A DNA stretch of 64,000 nucleotides from Mageeibacillus sp. (GCA_022484595.1 JAKVLB010000001.1:248001-312000), one strand, 5' to 3'. Numbered from the stretch's first letter, positions 16,729 through 25,119 are shown. A program made the numbers and translations. The notes: a model not told the origin generated them from the letters alone.

Positions 16729-17130
16729 TCAGTAACCCGGCATCGTCCATGAACCGCCGTATTCACACTGTGTAAAACGCCAGTTAAGCGTGTGCGTACT
16801 CTTGTCAAGCGAATAATCCCTGATAAAGCCGTACTGAATCGGTCCGTAGCTGTAGCTCTCAAGCACCTCGGCAATCGCCAGAACCTCCGTGCACCGTTCT
16901 TCATCGGTGGCGTCGGAGTAGAAATCACTATCGCCATATTCCTTGAACACTGTCTGCACATAATCCATACAGAACCCGTCAGTACCCTGCTTCTCATCAT
17001 AGGTCAGAAGCACATTGCACTGATCGACAAACTTCTTCGCGTCGAACGTCTCAGAATCAGTATGGCAGCCTGCGAAAACAGACAGCGACACAACAAAACA
17101 TAATAAGATGACCGATAACTTTTTGACCAT
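16729..17130 (-). CDS. Small lipoprotein of unknown function
   Basis: 133 residues with a lipoprotein signal and lipobox SVFAGC. The mature part is acidic and contains CNVLLTYDEKQGTDGF, a helix YVQTVFKEYGDSDFY, and a C-terminal beta-rich piece ending GGSWTMPGY. At about 110 residues it is far too small to be a solute-binding protein. It lies upstream of the ABC permease on the same strand with an 87-base gap. I do not recognise the family. Confidence 0.7.
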   Translation of the reverse strand: MVKKLSVILLCFVVSLSVFAGCHTDSETFDAKKFVDQCNVLLTYDEKQGTDGFCMDYVQTVFKEYGDSDFYSDATDEERCTEVLAIAEVLESYSYGPIQYGFIRDYSLDKSTHTLNWRFTQCEYGGSWTMPGY

Positions 17131-17257
17131 GCAGACATTATACTAGAAAAACAAATAAAAGGCAGACACCTGAGCTTATCAGTTTGCCTTATTTCTCATA
17201 AAATGATAGTATTTTTGTTATCAATTACAATAAAAGCATATTAGGTATCAAATACAC

Positions 17258-18520
17258 ATGGAACACGGCAAAAGCTGGTACAAGCTCGATAACGTCGCCA
17301 AACTGTTTCCTTCCTCGGCAAGAGGAGGTGACACGAGAGTATTCAGATTAATGTGCGAGCTTAACGAACCTGTCGATGAGAGAACTCTTCAGGAAGCGCT
17401 CGATGCTGTTATCGCTGATTTTCCGCATCTCAAATGCGTTCTGCGCAAAGGTCTGTTCTGGTATTACCTGGACTACCGCGACATCCGCGCCATTGTCAGC
17501 AATGAGAATCTCAACGCGTGCAGTGCGCTCTACTACGGCGGCCGCAAGAACCTTCTGTTCCGCGTCAACTTTTTCGGAAACAGAATAAATCTCGAGATGT
17601 TCCATGTTCTGGCCGACGGCACCGGCGCTTTCATTTTCTTCAAAGCCCTGATAACAAAGTATCTTTCACTTCGCCACAATTTTCTGATTACTGATGCGGT
17701 GACAGAGACCGCATCAGCTTACGGCATGGGTTCCGACGCCTTCGACCGCTTCTACGAGCCGAAGAAATTCAAGCGCAAGGCAAAGAAAGAGCGAATCAGG
17801 AACGCCTACCACATCAAAGGCACGACTGACGATAATCTTCTGCCGCACCTTGTCGAAGGCACCGTGTCCGTAAAAAGCTTCATCGACATTGCACATAAGT
17901 ACAACACAACCGTGGGAATTCTTGCAACTTCAGTCTATATCGCGGCCGTTATAGACGAGATGACTTTACAGGAACAGAGCAGGCCGATAGTTGTAAGCGT
18001 GCCGGTAAACCTGCGCAATTATTTCAAATCCGAGACGGCAAGGAATTTTTTCGGTGTAATAAGAGTCACTTACGACGCGCGTAACTACGACGGCGAACTC
18101 AGCACAATAATCAAGGCCGTAAAGCAATCCTTTGATTTTCAGCTTTCCAAAGACCGTATCGCCCAGACAATGAACAACTACTCGGCACTCGAGCACAATC
18201 TGGCAATAAAGATGGTTCCTCTGTGGATTAAGGACTTTTCGATGGGACGCTACAACAGACTCATCGCCAGGGGCGTAACAAGCACAATGTCTAACCTTGG
18301 CACCGTCGGCATGCCCGAGCCCGCAAGCTCATATATCGTAAAATTCGGAGCATTCATGACGGCGCCATTTGAGCAGGTCAGCATCGTCTCATTCAAAGAC
18401 CGAATGGTCATCGGTGAAGTCAGTTCCTTTGTAAACCACGAAGTCATGCTGCACTTCTACAGAAGACTCACAGAACTTGGACTGTCCGTCGAAATCGCCA
18501 CAAACGACAACGATAACTAA
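17258..18520 (+). CDS. Condensation-like acyltransferase (alcohol acetyltransferase/PapA type)
   Basis: 420 residues with the HxxxDG catalytic motif of CoA-dependent acyltransferases: MFHVLADGTGAF near residue 114. The N-terminal DERTLQEALDAVIADFPHLK and the later VSVPVNLRNYF and STMSNLG segments fit the two-lobed fold of condensation domains, wax-ester synthases and PapA-like enzymes. It probably moves an acyl group to an alcohol or amine; the substrate is unknown. It is followed 12 bases later by a zinc-ribbon membrane protein and then an esterase, a module of acylation plus deacylation. No clear ribosome site precedes ATG 17258. Confidence 0.82.
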   Translation: MEHGKSWYKLDNVAKLFPSSARGGDTRVFRLMCELNEPVDERTLQEALDAVIADFPHLKCVLRKGLFWYYLDYRDIRAIVSNENLNACSALYYGGRKNLLFRVNFFGNRINLEMFHVLADGTGAFIFFKALITKYLSLRHNFLITDAVTETASAYGMGSDAFDRFYEPKKFKRKAKKERIRNAYHIKGTTDDNLLPHLVEGTVSVKSFIDIAHKYNTTVGILATSVYIAAVIDEMTLQEQSRPIVVSVPVNLRNYFKSETARNFFGVIRVTYDARNYDGELSTIIKAVKQSFDFQLSKDRIAQTMNNYSALEHNLAIKMVPLWIKDFSMGRYNRLIARGVTSTMSNLGTVGMPEPASSYIVKFGAFMTAPFEQVSIVSFKDRMVIGEVSSFVNHEVMLHFYRRLTELGLSVEIATNDNDN

Positions 18521-18532
18521 GGAGGACACGTA

Positions 18533-19099
18533 ATGCAGTACTGCCCGAAATGCAGAATAAATATCCGCGGCAACAAAGCTCGCTGCCCGCTGTGTCAGGG
18601 GCACCTTGAAGGAATGCCTGAGAACGCCGCTTTCCCGAGCCTTCGCAAACCGGGAATCTCCGCGCGTTCCATAGTCAAGATGTCAACCTTCTGTTTTCTC
18701 ACCATCGAAATAATAATGTGCGCGATATGGTTTCTGACATCATACAATTACCACACCACATTGCCGTGGGTGCCGCTGGTTATAGCCGGCGCGGCTGTCC
18801 TGTGGCTCGACCTTCTGATAGCACTTTACATGCGCTACAACGTTCTCAAGATATTCACCACCGAAGCATACATAGCGATAATCCTCGATGTCATCATAGA
18901 CCTTGAGACAGGTTCTCACGGCTGGTCCGTCACATGGATGATTCCCTGCACTTTCGCGGCGCTCGCCATAGCAACCGTCATATTCGGAACCATTTCCCGG
19001 ATGAGCCTTGTTGAATACATCATCTATCTTCTTGCAGACACAGTCTTCTGCATGGTTCAGATATGGCCTATTGCAGCGCACTTCAATCATTTCGTCTGA
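18533..19099 (+). CDS. Zinc-ribbon membrane protein (DUF6320-like), shortened by in-frame TGA
   Basis: Begins with a zinc ribbon, MQYCPKCRINIRGNKARCPLC (two CxxC pairs, residues about 4-22), then several membrane helices (starting near STFCFLTIEIIMCAIWFL). The start is set by AAGGAGGACACGTA before the ATG. Translation stops at TGA 19097-19099, but the same frame continues for 34 codons after it with another hydrophobic helix and ends in an ATGA overlap with the next gene. The full-length protein would be 223 residues. It sits between the acyltransferase and esterase genes and is likely the membrane partner of that module. Confidence 0.85.
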   Translation: MQYCPKCRINIRGNKARCPLCQGHLEGMPENAAFPSLRKPGISARSIVKMSTFCFLTIEIIMCAIWFLTSYNYHTTLPWVPLVIAGAAVLWLDLLIALYMRYNVLKIFTTEAYIAIILDVIIDLETGSHGWSVTWMIPCTFAALAIATVIFGTISRMSLVEYIIYLLADTVFCMVQIWPIAAHFNHFV

Positions 19100-19204
19100 C
19101 CTGCGATTATCTGCATGACAGCGTATATGATTTTCGCCTTCTGGATAATCGTCTTTAAAACAAAGGATATCAGGAACGCTTCGGCGAAGTACTTCAACAT
19201 ATGA
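19100..19204 (+). pseudogene. Last membrane helix of the zinc-ribbon protein, beyond an in-frame TGA
   Basis: In the same frame as the gene before the TGA, this stretch reads PAIICMTAYMIFAFWIIVF then KTKDIRNASAKYFNI and stop. It is a convincing transmembrane helix with a positively charged tail. Its TGA stop (19202-19204) overlaps the esterase ATG as ATGA, the usual coupling in such operons. The TGA at 19097 probably replaced a TGG tryptophan codon. Confidence 0.75.
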
Positions 19205-20376
19205 AGAACGACAGCAACAGAATCAACCTCCGCAACGGACTGACGTTCTCAAGCCGCGTCGGAGAATTCGTCGACAACTCCATAAGCAGCGTCATAGCGT
19301 CCGCCTTTCTTGCGCCCCGGCTGGAAGGCGAGCCTTCGTCAGACACATGGTACCGTCTGCCCGTTCCGGAAGGAATATCAGGCGACGGTTCGGAATACTA
19401 CATCTATATCAAAAAAGGCAGCAGCAGCAATCTCTGCATCTTCTTTTCAGGAGGCGGCGTCGCATGGGACGAGTACACAGCGGCGCGCCCCATAACCGGA
19501 GCCAGACGCGCACGCGGCCTGCCAAACTTTTATTGGAACAACCTGAGACCGATAACACAGCTGATGAACATCAACACCGGGATAACTGACACAAACAACC
19601 CTGCCAATCCTTTTCGCGACTGGAGCTTCATCGTAATAGCATATGCCACCGGCGACCTTCACATAGGGAACAATGATTTTCCGTACACCGCAGAAGACGG
19701 CACCAGGCGGCTTGTCCATTTCCGCGGCCACAGCAATTTCCGCTACGCAATGAAACACGCCCTGCCGATGTTTCCGTCAGCAGATAAACTCCTTATAGCA
19801 GGCGACAGTGCCGGTGCCTTTGCCGTACCCGCCCTGACTGACGAGATTCTGAGCGACTTCTACCCCACCTGCCGCGACGTCACGGTATTATCCGACAGCG
19901 GCCAGCTGATGTACACCCGCTGGAAGCACACCGCGCGTGAGATCTGGGCCGCCGATCCTTCTTTCTGGAAACCGATACATACCCGTAATCTCACTATGGA
20001 CTGGTATGAAAGTCTCTACAGCAAACGCAAAGACACCATAAAGTATCTGTATGCCTGTTCAACGCACGACTATCTCCTCAGCGCCTACTACAACGACATC
20101 GTCAGCAAGAGGTACGCGACAAACGCCGCCGTGCGCGACGTCTTCAATGCACAGCTTATGGAAATGTGTGACCGCTTCAAAGCGATGACTCCCAAATCAG
20201 GAATCTATCTCAACTCCTGGCCCAACCTCATCGTAATCTACCCCGGTCTTCGCGGCGGCACGGTGCACACGGCTTTGCGCCGTCTCAACTTCTACTCAAA
20301 GCTTGACTGCGATGTCACAATGGCCAAATGGCTTGAGGACGCAGTGAACGGAGATATCTATGATGTTCGAAAATAA
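19201..20376 (+). CDS. Pectinacetylesterase-like alpha/beta hydrolase
   Basis: 391 residues with the layout of the pectinacetylesterase family: LCIFFSGGGVAWDEYT near residue 85, TGDLHIGNN, the nucleophile elbow AGDSAGAFAVP near residue 200, an aspartate region around YACSTHDYL, and a late histidine in RGGTVHTALRR. No signal peptide is evident, so it is probably cytosolic. It would remove acyl esters, which complements the acyltransferase two genes upstream. The ATG overlaps the stop of the (interrupted) zinc-ribbon gene. The true substrate is unknown and the family name does not prove pectin as substrate. Confidence 0.8.
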   Translation: MKNDSNRINLRNGLTFSSRVGEFVDNSISSVIASAFLAPRLEGEPSSDTWYRLPVPEGISGDGSEYYIYIKKGSSSNLCIFFSGGGVAWDEYTAARPITGARRARGLPNFYWNNLRPITQLMNINTGITDTNNPANPFRDWSFIVIAYATGDLHIGNNDFPYTAEDGTRRLVHFRGHSNFRYAMKHALPMFPSADKLLIAGDSAGAFAVPALTDEILSDFYPTCRDVTVLSDSGQLMYTRWKHTAREIWAADPSFWKPIHTRNLTMDWYESLYSKRKDTIKYLYACSTHDYLLSAYYNDIVSKRYATNAAVRDVFNAQLMEMCDRFKAMTPKSGIYLNSWPNLIVIYPGLRGGTVHTALRRLNFYSKLDCDVTMAKWLEDAVNGDIYDVRK

Positions 20377-20377
20377 C

Positions 20378-20544
20378 GCCGCTGCGAATTAATCTGCGAA
20401 GCAGATTGTTATATTCAGCCTGTTATTTCCAAAGCAAATAAATAAAGACGCTGCGAGTTAATTTGCGAAGCAAATTCATGTTCGAAGCAGCGTCTTATAT
20501 TTATTTGCGTACTTGTCCGAAGCAGCGTCTTATATTTACTTGCG
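20378..20544. repeat. Paired direct repeats forming alternative terminator hairpins
   Basis: Unit A, GCTGCGARTTAATYTGCGAA followed by GCARATT, occurs twice (about 20381-20406 and 20450-20476); each contains a small hairpin around GCGAAGC. Unit B, TYCGAAGCAGCGTC followed by TTATATTTAYTTGCG, occurs twice (20481-20509 and 20516-20544). AAGACGCTGC at 20445-20454 can pair with GCAGCGTCTT of either B copy. The block lies between convergent genes and probably terminates transcription in both directions. Confidence 0.75.
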
Positions 20545-20549
20545 ATATC

Positions 20550-21728
20550 TTAATGATGAAACAGTCTTATCCCCGTAAATGCCATAGCCATATCGTACTT
20601 GTTGCAGGTCATAATGACATGGTCATCACGGATTGAACCGCCCGGTTCCGCGATATACTTAACGCCGCTCTTGTAGGCACGCTCGATGTTGTCGCCAAAC
20701 GGGAAGAATGCGTCGGAGCCTAAAGCCACGTCAAAGTTTTTCGCGAGCCATGCCTTCTTCTCTTCCATTGTAAGAACCTCAGGCTTCTCCTTGAACAGTG
20801 TCTGCCACGTACCGTCGCGGAGAACATCGTCGTGTTCTTCAGAGATATAAATATCTATGGTGTTGTCGCGATCAGGTCTTCTGATACCGTCTACGAACTT
20901 GAGTCCCATGACCTTCGGATGCTGTCTGAGCCACCAGATGTCGGCCTTATTGCCCGCAAGACGGGTGCAGTGAATTCTTGACTGCTGACCGGCGCCGATT
21001 CCGATTGCCTGTCCGTCCTTGACATAGCAGACGGAATTGCTCTGCGTGTACTTCAATGTAATGAGAGAGATGAGAAGGTCAAGCTTCTTGTCCTCAGGGA
21101 TATTCTTGTTGTCGGTTACGATATTTGAGAGAAGGTCGCCGTTGATGCAAAGCTCGTTTCTGCCCTGTTCAAACGTAACTCCGAAAACCTGTTTTGTCTC
21201 AATGGGAGCCGGCTTATATGAAGGGTCAATCTTTACAACGTTATAGGTTCCCTTGCGCTTGGACTTCAGAATTTCAAGAGCTTCAGGAGTGTAATCGGGA
21301 GCGATTATTCCGTCTGACACTTCACGCTGAAGCATTGTGGCGGTAATGGCATCACATGTATCCGACAGCGAGACAAAATCGCCGTAAGATGACATTCTGT
21401 CAGCACCTCTCGCCCTTGCATATGCACAGGCGATAGGCGACAGCTCGCCAAGATCGTCAACGAAATAAATCTTCGCTTCCGTGTCACTCAGCGGTTTGCC
21501 TATTGCAGCGCCGGCAGGCGATACATGCTTGAAGGAAGCTGCCGAAGGAAGTCCGGTCGCCGTTTTCAGCTCCCTTACGAGCTGCCAGCCGTTAAAAGCA
21601 TCAAGAAGATTGATGTAGCCGGGCTTGCCGTTAAGTACCTCGATAGGAAGTTGTGAACCGTCGTTCATGTAGATTCTTGACGGCTTCTGATTTGGGTTGC
21701 AGCCGTACTTCAATGCCATTTCGTTCAT
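20550..21728 (-). CDS. Stand-alone AICAR formyltransferase (PurH C-terminal type)
   Basis: Transfers the formyl group from 10-formyl-THF to AICAR in the penultimate step of IMP synthesis. Only the AICAR transformylase part of PurH is present (no IMP cyclohydrolase domain): FKHVSPAGAA, the catalytic region SNSVCYVKDGQAIGIGAGQQSR, and DAFFPFGDNIERA. ATG 21728 is chosen because AAGGAG lies 7 bases before it. It is the last gene of the purE-purF-purN-purO-purH series, directly after a separate cyclohydrolase gene that supplies the missing step. Confidence 0.92.
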   Translation of the reverse strand: MNEMALKYGCNPNQKPSRIYMNDGSQLPIEVLNGKPGYINLLDAFNGWQLVRELKTATGLPSAASFKHVSPAGAAIGKPLSDTEAKIYFVDDLGELSPIACAYARARGADRMSSYGDFVSLSDTCDAITATMLQREVSDGIIAPDYTPEALEILKSKRKGTYNVVKIDPSYKPAPIETKQVFGVTFEQGRNELCINGDLLSNIVTDNKNIPEDKKLDLLISLITLKYTQSNSVCYVKDGQAIGIGAGQQSRIHCTRLAGNKADIWWLRQHPKVMGLKFVDGIRRPDRDNTIDIYISEEHDDVLRDGTWQTLFKEKPEVLTMEEKKAWLAKNFDVALGSDAFFPFGDNIERAYKSGVKYIAEPGGSIRDDHVIMTCNKYDMAMAFTGIRLFHH

Positions 21729-21745
21729 GTTGTTCTCCTTAAAAA

Positions 21746-22459
21746 TCAAACGTTCTTATTTACTATTCTTGTCTCAGCCTTGCCTGTTGCAATATCGATA
21801 AATCTTACAAACAGAGACACTTTGTTGTCTTCGTTGAGTGAATTCCATACAGAGTCGGTAAATTCATCGATGGAACCTGTGATTGCGACCTTCTCAGGTT
21901 CTCCTTCGAAAGACGGAAGCGGACTGCCGTCGCCCATGTACGTGTGGATAAATCTTCCGGCGCCGGCCTTCGGATTATTATAGGAGAATGTGTGTCTCTC
22001 GCACGAAGACGGGTCTCCGTCAGCACTCTTGATAATTGAAAGTGCGTAGTTGTAAGTTCCGTTTTCGACGTGAAGTATTCCGGAAATGCGCGGAGTATAG
22101 TTGGGCGCGTCATCCTCGAATTCCCTGCCGCGCAGCGACTGCTCGAATGTCTGCTGCTTGTCCATGAGCTCATAAATGGTATCGGTCTGATCGCCGTTTG
22201 TGACGATAGTCTTGTTGCCGAGAACTCTTACCGGAGAATAGATGATGAGATGCGGATCAGAGAGCTTCGACGGATCAAAAGCCTCGGTCTTGATTCCGTC
22301 AGCTGTTGCCGTAAACACTCTGTTGCGCGAATTGACGCTCCTGCCCATTATGAAATAGGCAGTAACCGCCTTGCTGCCGTCTTCGGACCTGCCGATCACG
22401 ATTCCTCTGCCCGGATAAGCGTTGCCTGAGAGAAGTTCACTGAGTTTTGCTGTTTGCAT
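21746..22459 (-). CDS. PurO-type IMP cyclohydrolase
   Basis: 237 residues resembling the archaeal-type IMP cyclohydrolase PurO, used in many Clostridia together with a stand-alone formyltransferase. Seen: the N-terminal NAYPGRGIVIGRSEDG, AYFIMGRSVNSRNR, and a later NYTPRISGILHVENGTY. It would close the ring of FAICAR to IMP. The ribosome site GGAGG lies 8 bases before the ATG. Position between purN and the formyltransferase supports the call; there is no similarity to the N-terminal half of bifunctional PurH. Confidence 0.85.
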   Translation of the reverse strand: MQTAKLSELLSGNAYPGRGIVIGRSEDGSKAVTAYFIMGRSVNSRNRVFTATADGIKTEAFDPSKLSDPHLIIYSPVRVLGNKTIVTNGDQTDTIYELMDKQQTFEQSLRGREFEDDAPNYTPRISGILHVENGTYNYALSIIKSADGDPSSCERHTFSYNNPKAGAGRFIHTYMGDGSPLPSFEGEPEKVAITGSIDEFTDSVWNSLNEDNKVSLFVRFIDIATGKAETRIVNKNV

Positions 22460-22477
22460 GGTTGTATCCTCCGTATT

Positions 22478-23101
22478 TTAATTAATTACGTACGCTATGT
22501 TATCTTTTATCTCAACCTTGCCATCGGCGATAAGCCTTATCGCGCGGGGAAGAATGTTCCATTCGCACTCACGCATAATGCGCTTCTGCAATACCTCCGG
22601 AGTATCGTCGGGCCTCACATCGACTGCTTTCTGAAGCAAGATCGGACCGGAATCGTATTTATCGTTGACGAAATGCACAGTCGCACCCGACACCTTGACG
22701 CCCCTTGCAAGCGCTGCCTCATGAGGCTTGATGCCATACATCCCTGCTCCGCAGAAAGACGGTATCAACGCCGGGTGGATATTTATAATCCTGTTGGAAT
22801 ACTCACGGACCGTCCGTGGCCCGATAAGCGAGAGATAACCCGCGAGCACTATCAGTTCCGCTCCGGATTCTTCGACGGCATGAAGTACCGCAAGATCCCA
22901 CTCGTCCCTTGTGGCGTAATCCTTTGCGTTTATAACAACAGACCTGAGGTTGTTGTCGGATGCTCTGGTAAGCGCATAGGCCCCGGACGAGGAAGAAAGT
23001 ACCAGTGATATCTCAATATCCTTGAGTATACCGACTTTGGTGTTATCTATAATTGCCTGAAGGTTGGTTCCTCCGCCTGATACAAAAACTGCTATCTTCA
23101 T
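22478..23101 (-). CDS. purN: Phosphoribosylglycinamide formyltransferase PurN
   Basis: Formylates GAR using 10-formyl-THF in purine synthesis. It has the phosphate-binding start AVFVSGGGTNLQAII, the catalytic Asn and His in INIHPALIPSFCGAGMYG, and the catalytic Asp in HFVNDKYDSGPILLQ. At 207 residues it has the family length. The GAGGAG site lies just before ATG 23101. It follows purF by 10 bases. Confidence 0.96.
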   Translation of the reverse strand: MKIAVFVSGGGTNLQAIIDNTKVGILKDIEISLVLSSSSGAYALTRASDNNLRSVVINAKDYATRDEWDLAVLHAVEESGAELIVLAGYLSLIGPRTVREYSNRIINIHPALIPSFCGAGMYGIKPHEAALARGVKVSGATVHFVNDKYDSGPILLQKAVDVRPDDTPEVLQKRIMRECEWNILPRAIRLIADGKVEIKDNIAYVIN

Positions 23102-23111
23102 TACTGTCTCC

Positions 23112-24518
23112 TCAAGAGTAAGTTACCTTATGTACTGAATCAATCGACTTATCCGGCCTGCCGGCTATAAAGCAGCCGTCGAAACAGGCTGAACATACGC
23201 CGCAGTCAATTGTGGAAAGCGATTCCTTAAGCGCTTCAAGGCTTATGTATCCGAGCGAATCGGCGCCTATCATGTCCCTTATCTCATCCACTGACTTGGT
23301 CGCTGCCGGAAGCTCCTCTTCTGCGGCGTTCACGCCGTAGCAGCAACCGAACCTGACAGGCGGCGACGCCAGTCTGACATGAACTTCAGCCGCTCCGTTG
23401 GCACGCAGAAAGCTGATAATGTGCCCGGTCGTAGTACCTCTTACAAGCGAGTCGTCGACAATTGCTATTCTCTTTCCGGCAATAGCCGTCCTTAATACCG
23501 CAAATTTCATCTTAACCGCAAGCTCTCTTTGCGTCTGGGTACTCTTGATAAATGTTCTCCCGACATAGCGGTTCTTCAGAAGCCCTGCTCCGTAATGAAC
23601 TCCGAGTCCCTGCGCAAATCCTTCGGCAGCGGCATTGCCGGAATCCGGCGCGCCGATAACGAGGTCGACATCGCAGGGCTGCTCTTTTGCAAGCGCGAGT
23701 CCGGCGCGATATCTCGAATCAAAAACGCTCATTCTGTCGATTACGGAATCAGGACGCGCGACATAAACATACTCGAAAAGACATACCTTTCCATCCGCCT
23801 TGTTCTCCGCGCCGCCGTTAAGCTTAACGGATGTAACCTTATCCCTGGAGATTGACACGACTTCTCCCGGTTCAAGATCCCTCACAAATTCTGCGTCAAC
23901 AGCATCAAGCGCACAGGTCTCTGACGACAGAAAATAGAAACTGCCCTTCCTTCCGAGCACAAGCGGTCTTAAACCGAACGGATCCCTAACGCCGATAAGC
24001 TTGTTATCCGTCATGAAAATCATGGAATAAACGCCCCTGATCTGCTTCATGGTCTCCAGAATCGCATGCTCGCAGTCTTCAGTCTTTATCCTGTTCCTTG
24101 AGAACAGTGACAAAATAATCTCCGAGTCGGTGTTTGTCTGGAAAATTGCGCCAAGGCCCTTGAGTTCCTCTCTGAGTGCGTCATCATTCATTATCACTGA
24201 ATCAGACGTCAGCGCAATGTTGCCGACACGGGACTTGATAACCGAAGGCTGTATCGCGTCAGAACCCGAAATTCCTGATGAACCGCCTCTGCAATGGGCA
24301 ATTGCTGAAGTTCCCTGAAGCGCAGACAGTGTCATATCGTCAAAGACATCAGCGACAAGTCCGTCGTTCTTATGACAAAGAAACGCACCGCCGTTATTTA
24401 CTGCAATACCGGCCGATTCCTGACCTCTGTGCTGCAATGAAAAAATACCGTAGTATGCGCTGCGCACCACGTTATCACAATTGCCGTCAACGTCAAAGCA
24501 ACCGAAAATACCACTCAT
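23112..24518 (-). CDS. purF: Amidophosphoribosyltransferase PurF with degenerate glutaminase site
   Basis: Commits PRPP to purine synthesis by adding ammonia, normally released from glutamine. The phosphoribosyltransferase half is intact: PRPP loop IAIVDDSLVRGTT, KNRYVGRTF, and the Fe-S cysteines (KVCLFEY, the CC pair near GCCYG, CGVCSAC). The glutaminase half looks inactive: the N-terminal nucleophile cysteine is serine (MSGIFG), the canonical AHNGN loop reads TSDSV (104-108), and HVRY reads HCRG (75-78), while the TDSE aspartate (131) remains. An in-frame TAA lies two codons before ATG, so no other start can restore a cysteine. Length and cluster position are otherwise normal. Confidence 0.9.
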   Translation of the reverse strand: MSGIFGCFDVDGNCDNVVRSAYYGIFSLQHRGQESAGIAVNNGGAFLCHKNDGLVADVFDDMTLSALQGTSAIAHCRGGSSGISGSDAIQPSVIKSRVGNIALTSDSVIMNDDALREELKGLGAIFQTNTDSEIILSLFSRNRIKTEDCEHAILETMKQIRGVYSMIFMTDNKLIGVRDPFGLRPLVLGRKGSFYFLSSETCALDAVDAEFVRDLEPGEVVSISRDKVTSVKLNGGAENKADGKVCLFEYVYVARPDSVIDRMSVFDSRYRAGLALAKEQPCDVDLVIGAPDSGNAAAEGFAQGLGVHYGAGLLKNRYVGRTFIKSTQTQRELAVKMKFAVLRTAIAGKRIAIVDDSLVRGTTTGHIISFLRANGAAEVHVRLASPPVRFGCCYGVNAAEEELPAATKSVDEIRDMIGADSLGYISLEALKESLSTIDCGVCSACFDGCFIAGRPDKSIDSVHKVTYS

Positions 24519-24560
24519 AAGTTATCTTTACCCGTTACCTTCCAAAACTTATTTTCGTAA

Positions 24561-25064
24561 TTACATCTGCGCTATCTTCGTCTGCAGAGCCTTATCCTTC
24601 TCCTCGACGGAATCAGCAAGTTCTTTCTTGTAATCATGAAGTCTCTTGCGCAGCTCTTCACTCTTAAGGGCTATCATCTGGCATGCAAGTATTGCGCTGT
24701 TCGCTCCGCCGTCAATTGCGACTGTAGCAACCGGGATTCCGGTCGGCATCTGAACCGTAGCATAAAGAGCATCGACGCCGTTAAGAGCTCCGCCCTTGCA
24801 CGGAACACCGATAACAGGAAGAATTGTATTTGCCGCAAGCACACCCGACAGATGTGCCGCAAGACCTGCCGCTCCGATAATAACGTCATATCCGCTGTCT
24901 TCCGCACTGCGCGCGAGAGCAATCGCCTTGTCCGGAGTTCTGTGCGCCGACGCAACCTTCACATCATATTTAACGTCGAATTTATCGAGCATTTTGAAAC
25001 ATTTCTCCATAATCGGAAAATCCGAATCTGAACCCATTACAATCAAAACTTTACCGTTAGCCAT
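24561..25064 (-). CDS. purE: N5-carboxyaminoimidazole ribonucleotide mutase PurE
   Basis: Class I PurE, converting N5-CAIR to CAIR. It has VMGSDSDFPIMEKC, the SAHRTPDKAI loop with catalytic His, GAAGLAAHLSG, VPCKGGALNGVDALYATVQM and GIPVATVAIDGGANSA. 167 residues is the normal length. It is the first gene of the pur cluster and has its own promoter just upstream. No purK is next to it. Confidence 0.96.
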   Translation of the reverse strand: MANGKVLIVMGSDSDFPIMEKCFKMLDKFDVKYDVKVASAHRTPDKAIALARSAEDSGYDVIIGAAGLAAHLSGVLAANTILPVIGVPCKGGALNGVDALYATVQMPTGIPVATVAIDGGANSAILACQMIALKSEELRKRLHDYKKELADSVEEKDKALQTKIAQM

Positions 25065-25088
25065 AAAACAGTGCCTCTTTCCTTATAA

Positions 25089-25116
25089 ATTATACTCTTA
25101 TACCCGTCTCTGTCAG
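25089..25116 (-). promoter_or_regulatory. Putative promoter of the pur gene cluster
   Basis: On the minus strand CTGACA (25116-25111), a 16-base spacer and TATAAT (25094-25089), about 25 bases before the purE ATG. The untranslated leader would be under 20 bases, too short for a purine riboswitch, so any purine control must act at this promoter or elsewhere. Confidence 0.6.
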
Positions 25117-25119
25117 TCT

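Noticed and set aside
19097-19099. Selenocysteine at the in-frame TGA of the zinc-ribbon membrane gene
   Set aside because: The site is a membrane-protein loop with no redox motif, and I saw no convincing SECIS-type hairpin just after it; other genes here use TGA as a normal stop.
25065-25119. Purine riboswitch before purE
   Set aside because: The gap is 55 bases and the promoter lies within it, leaving a leader too short for an aptamer.
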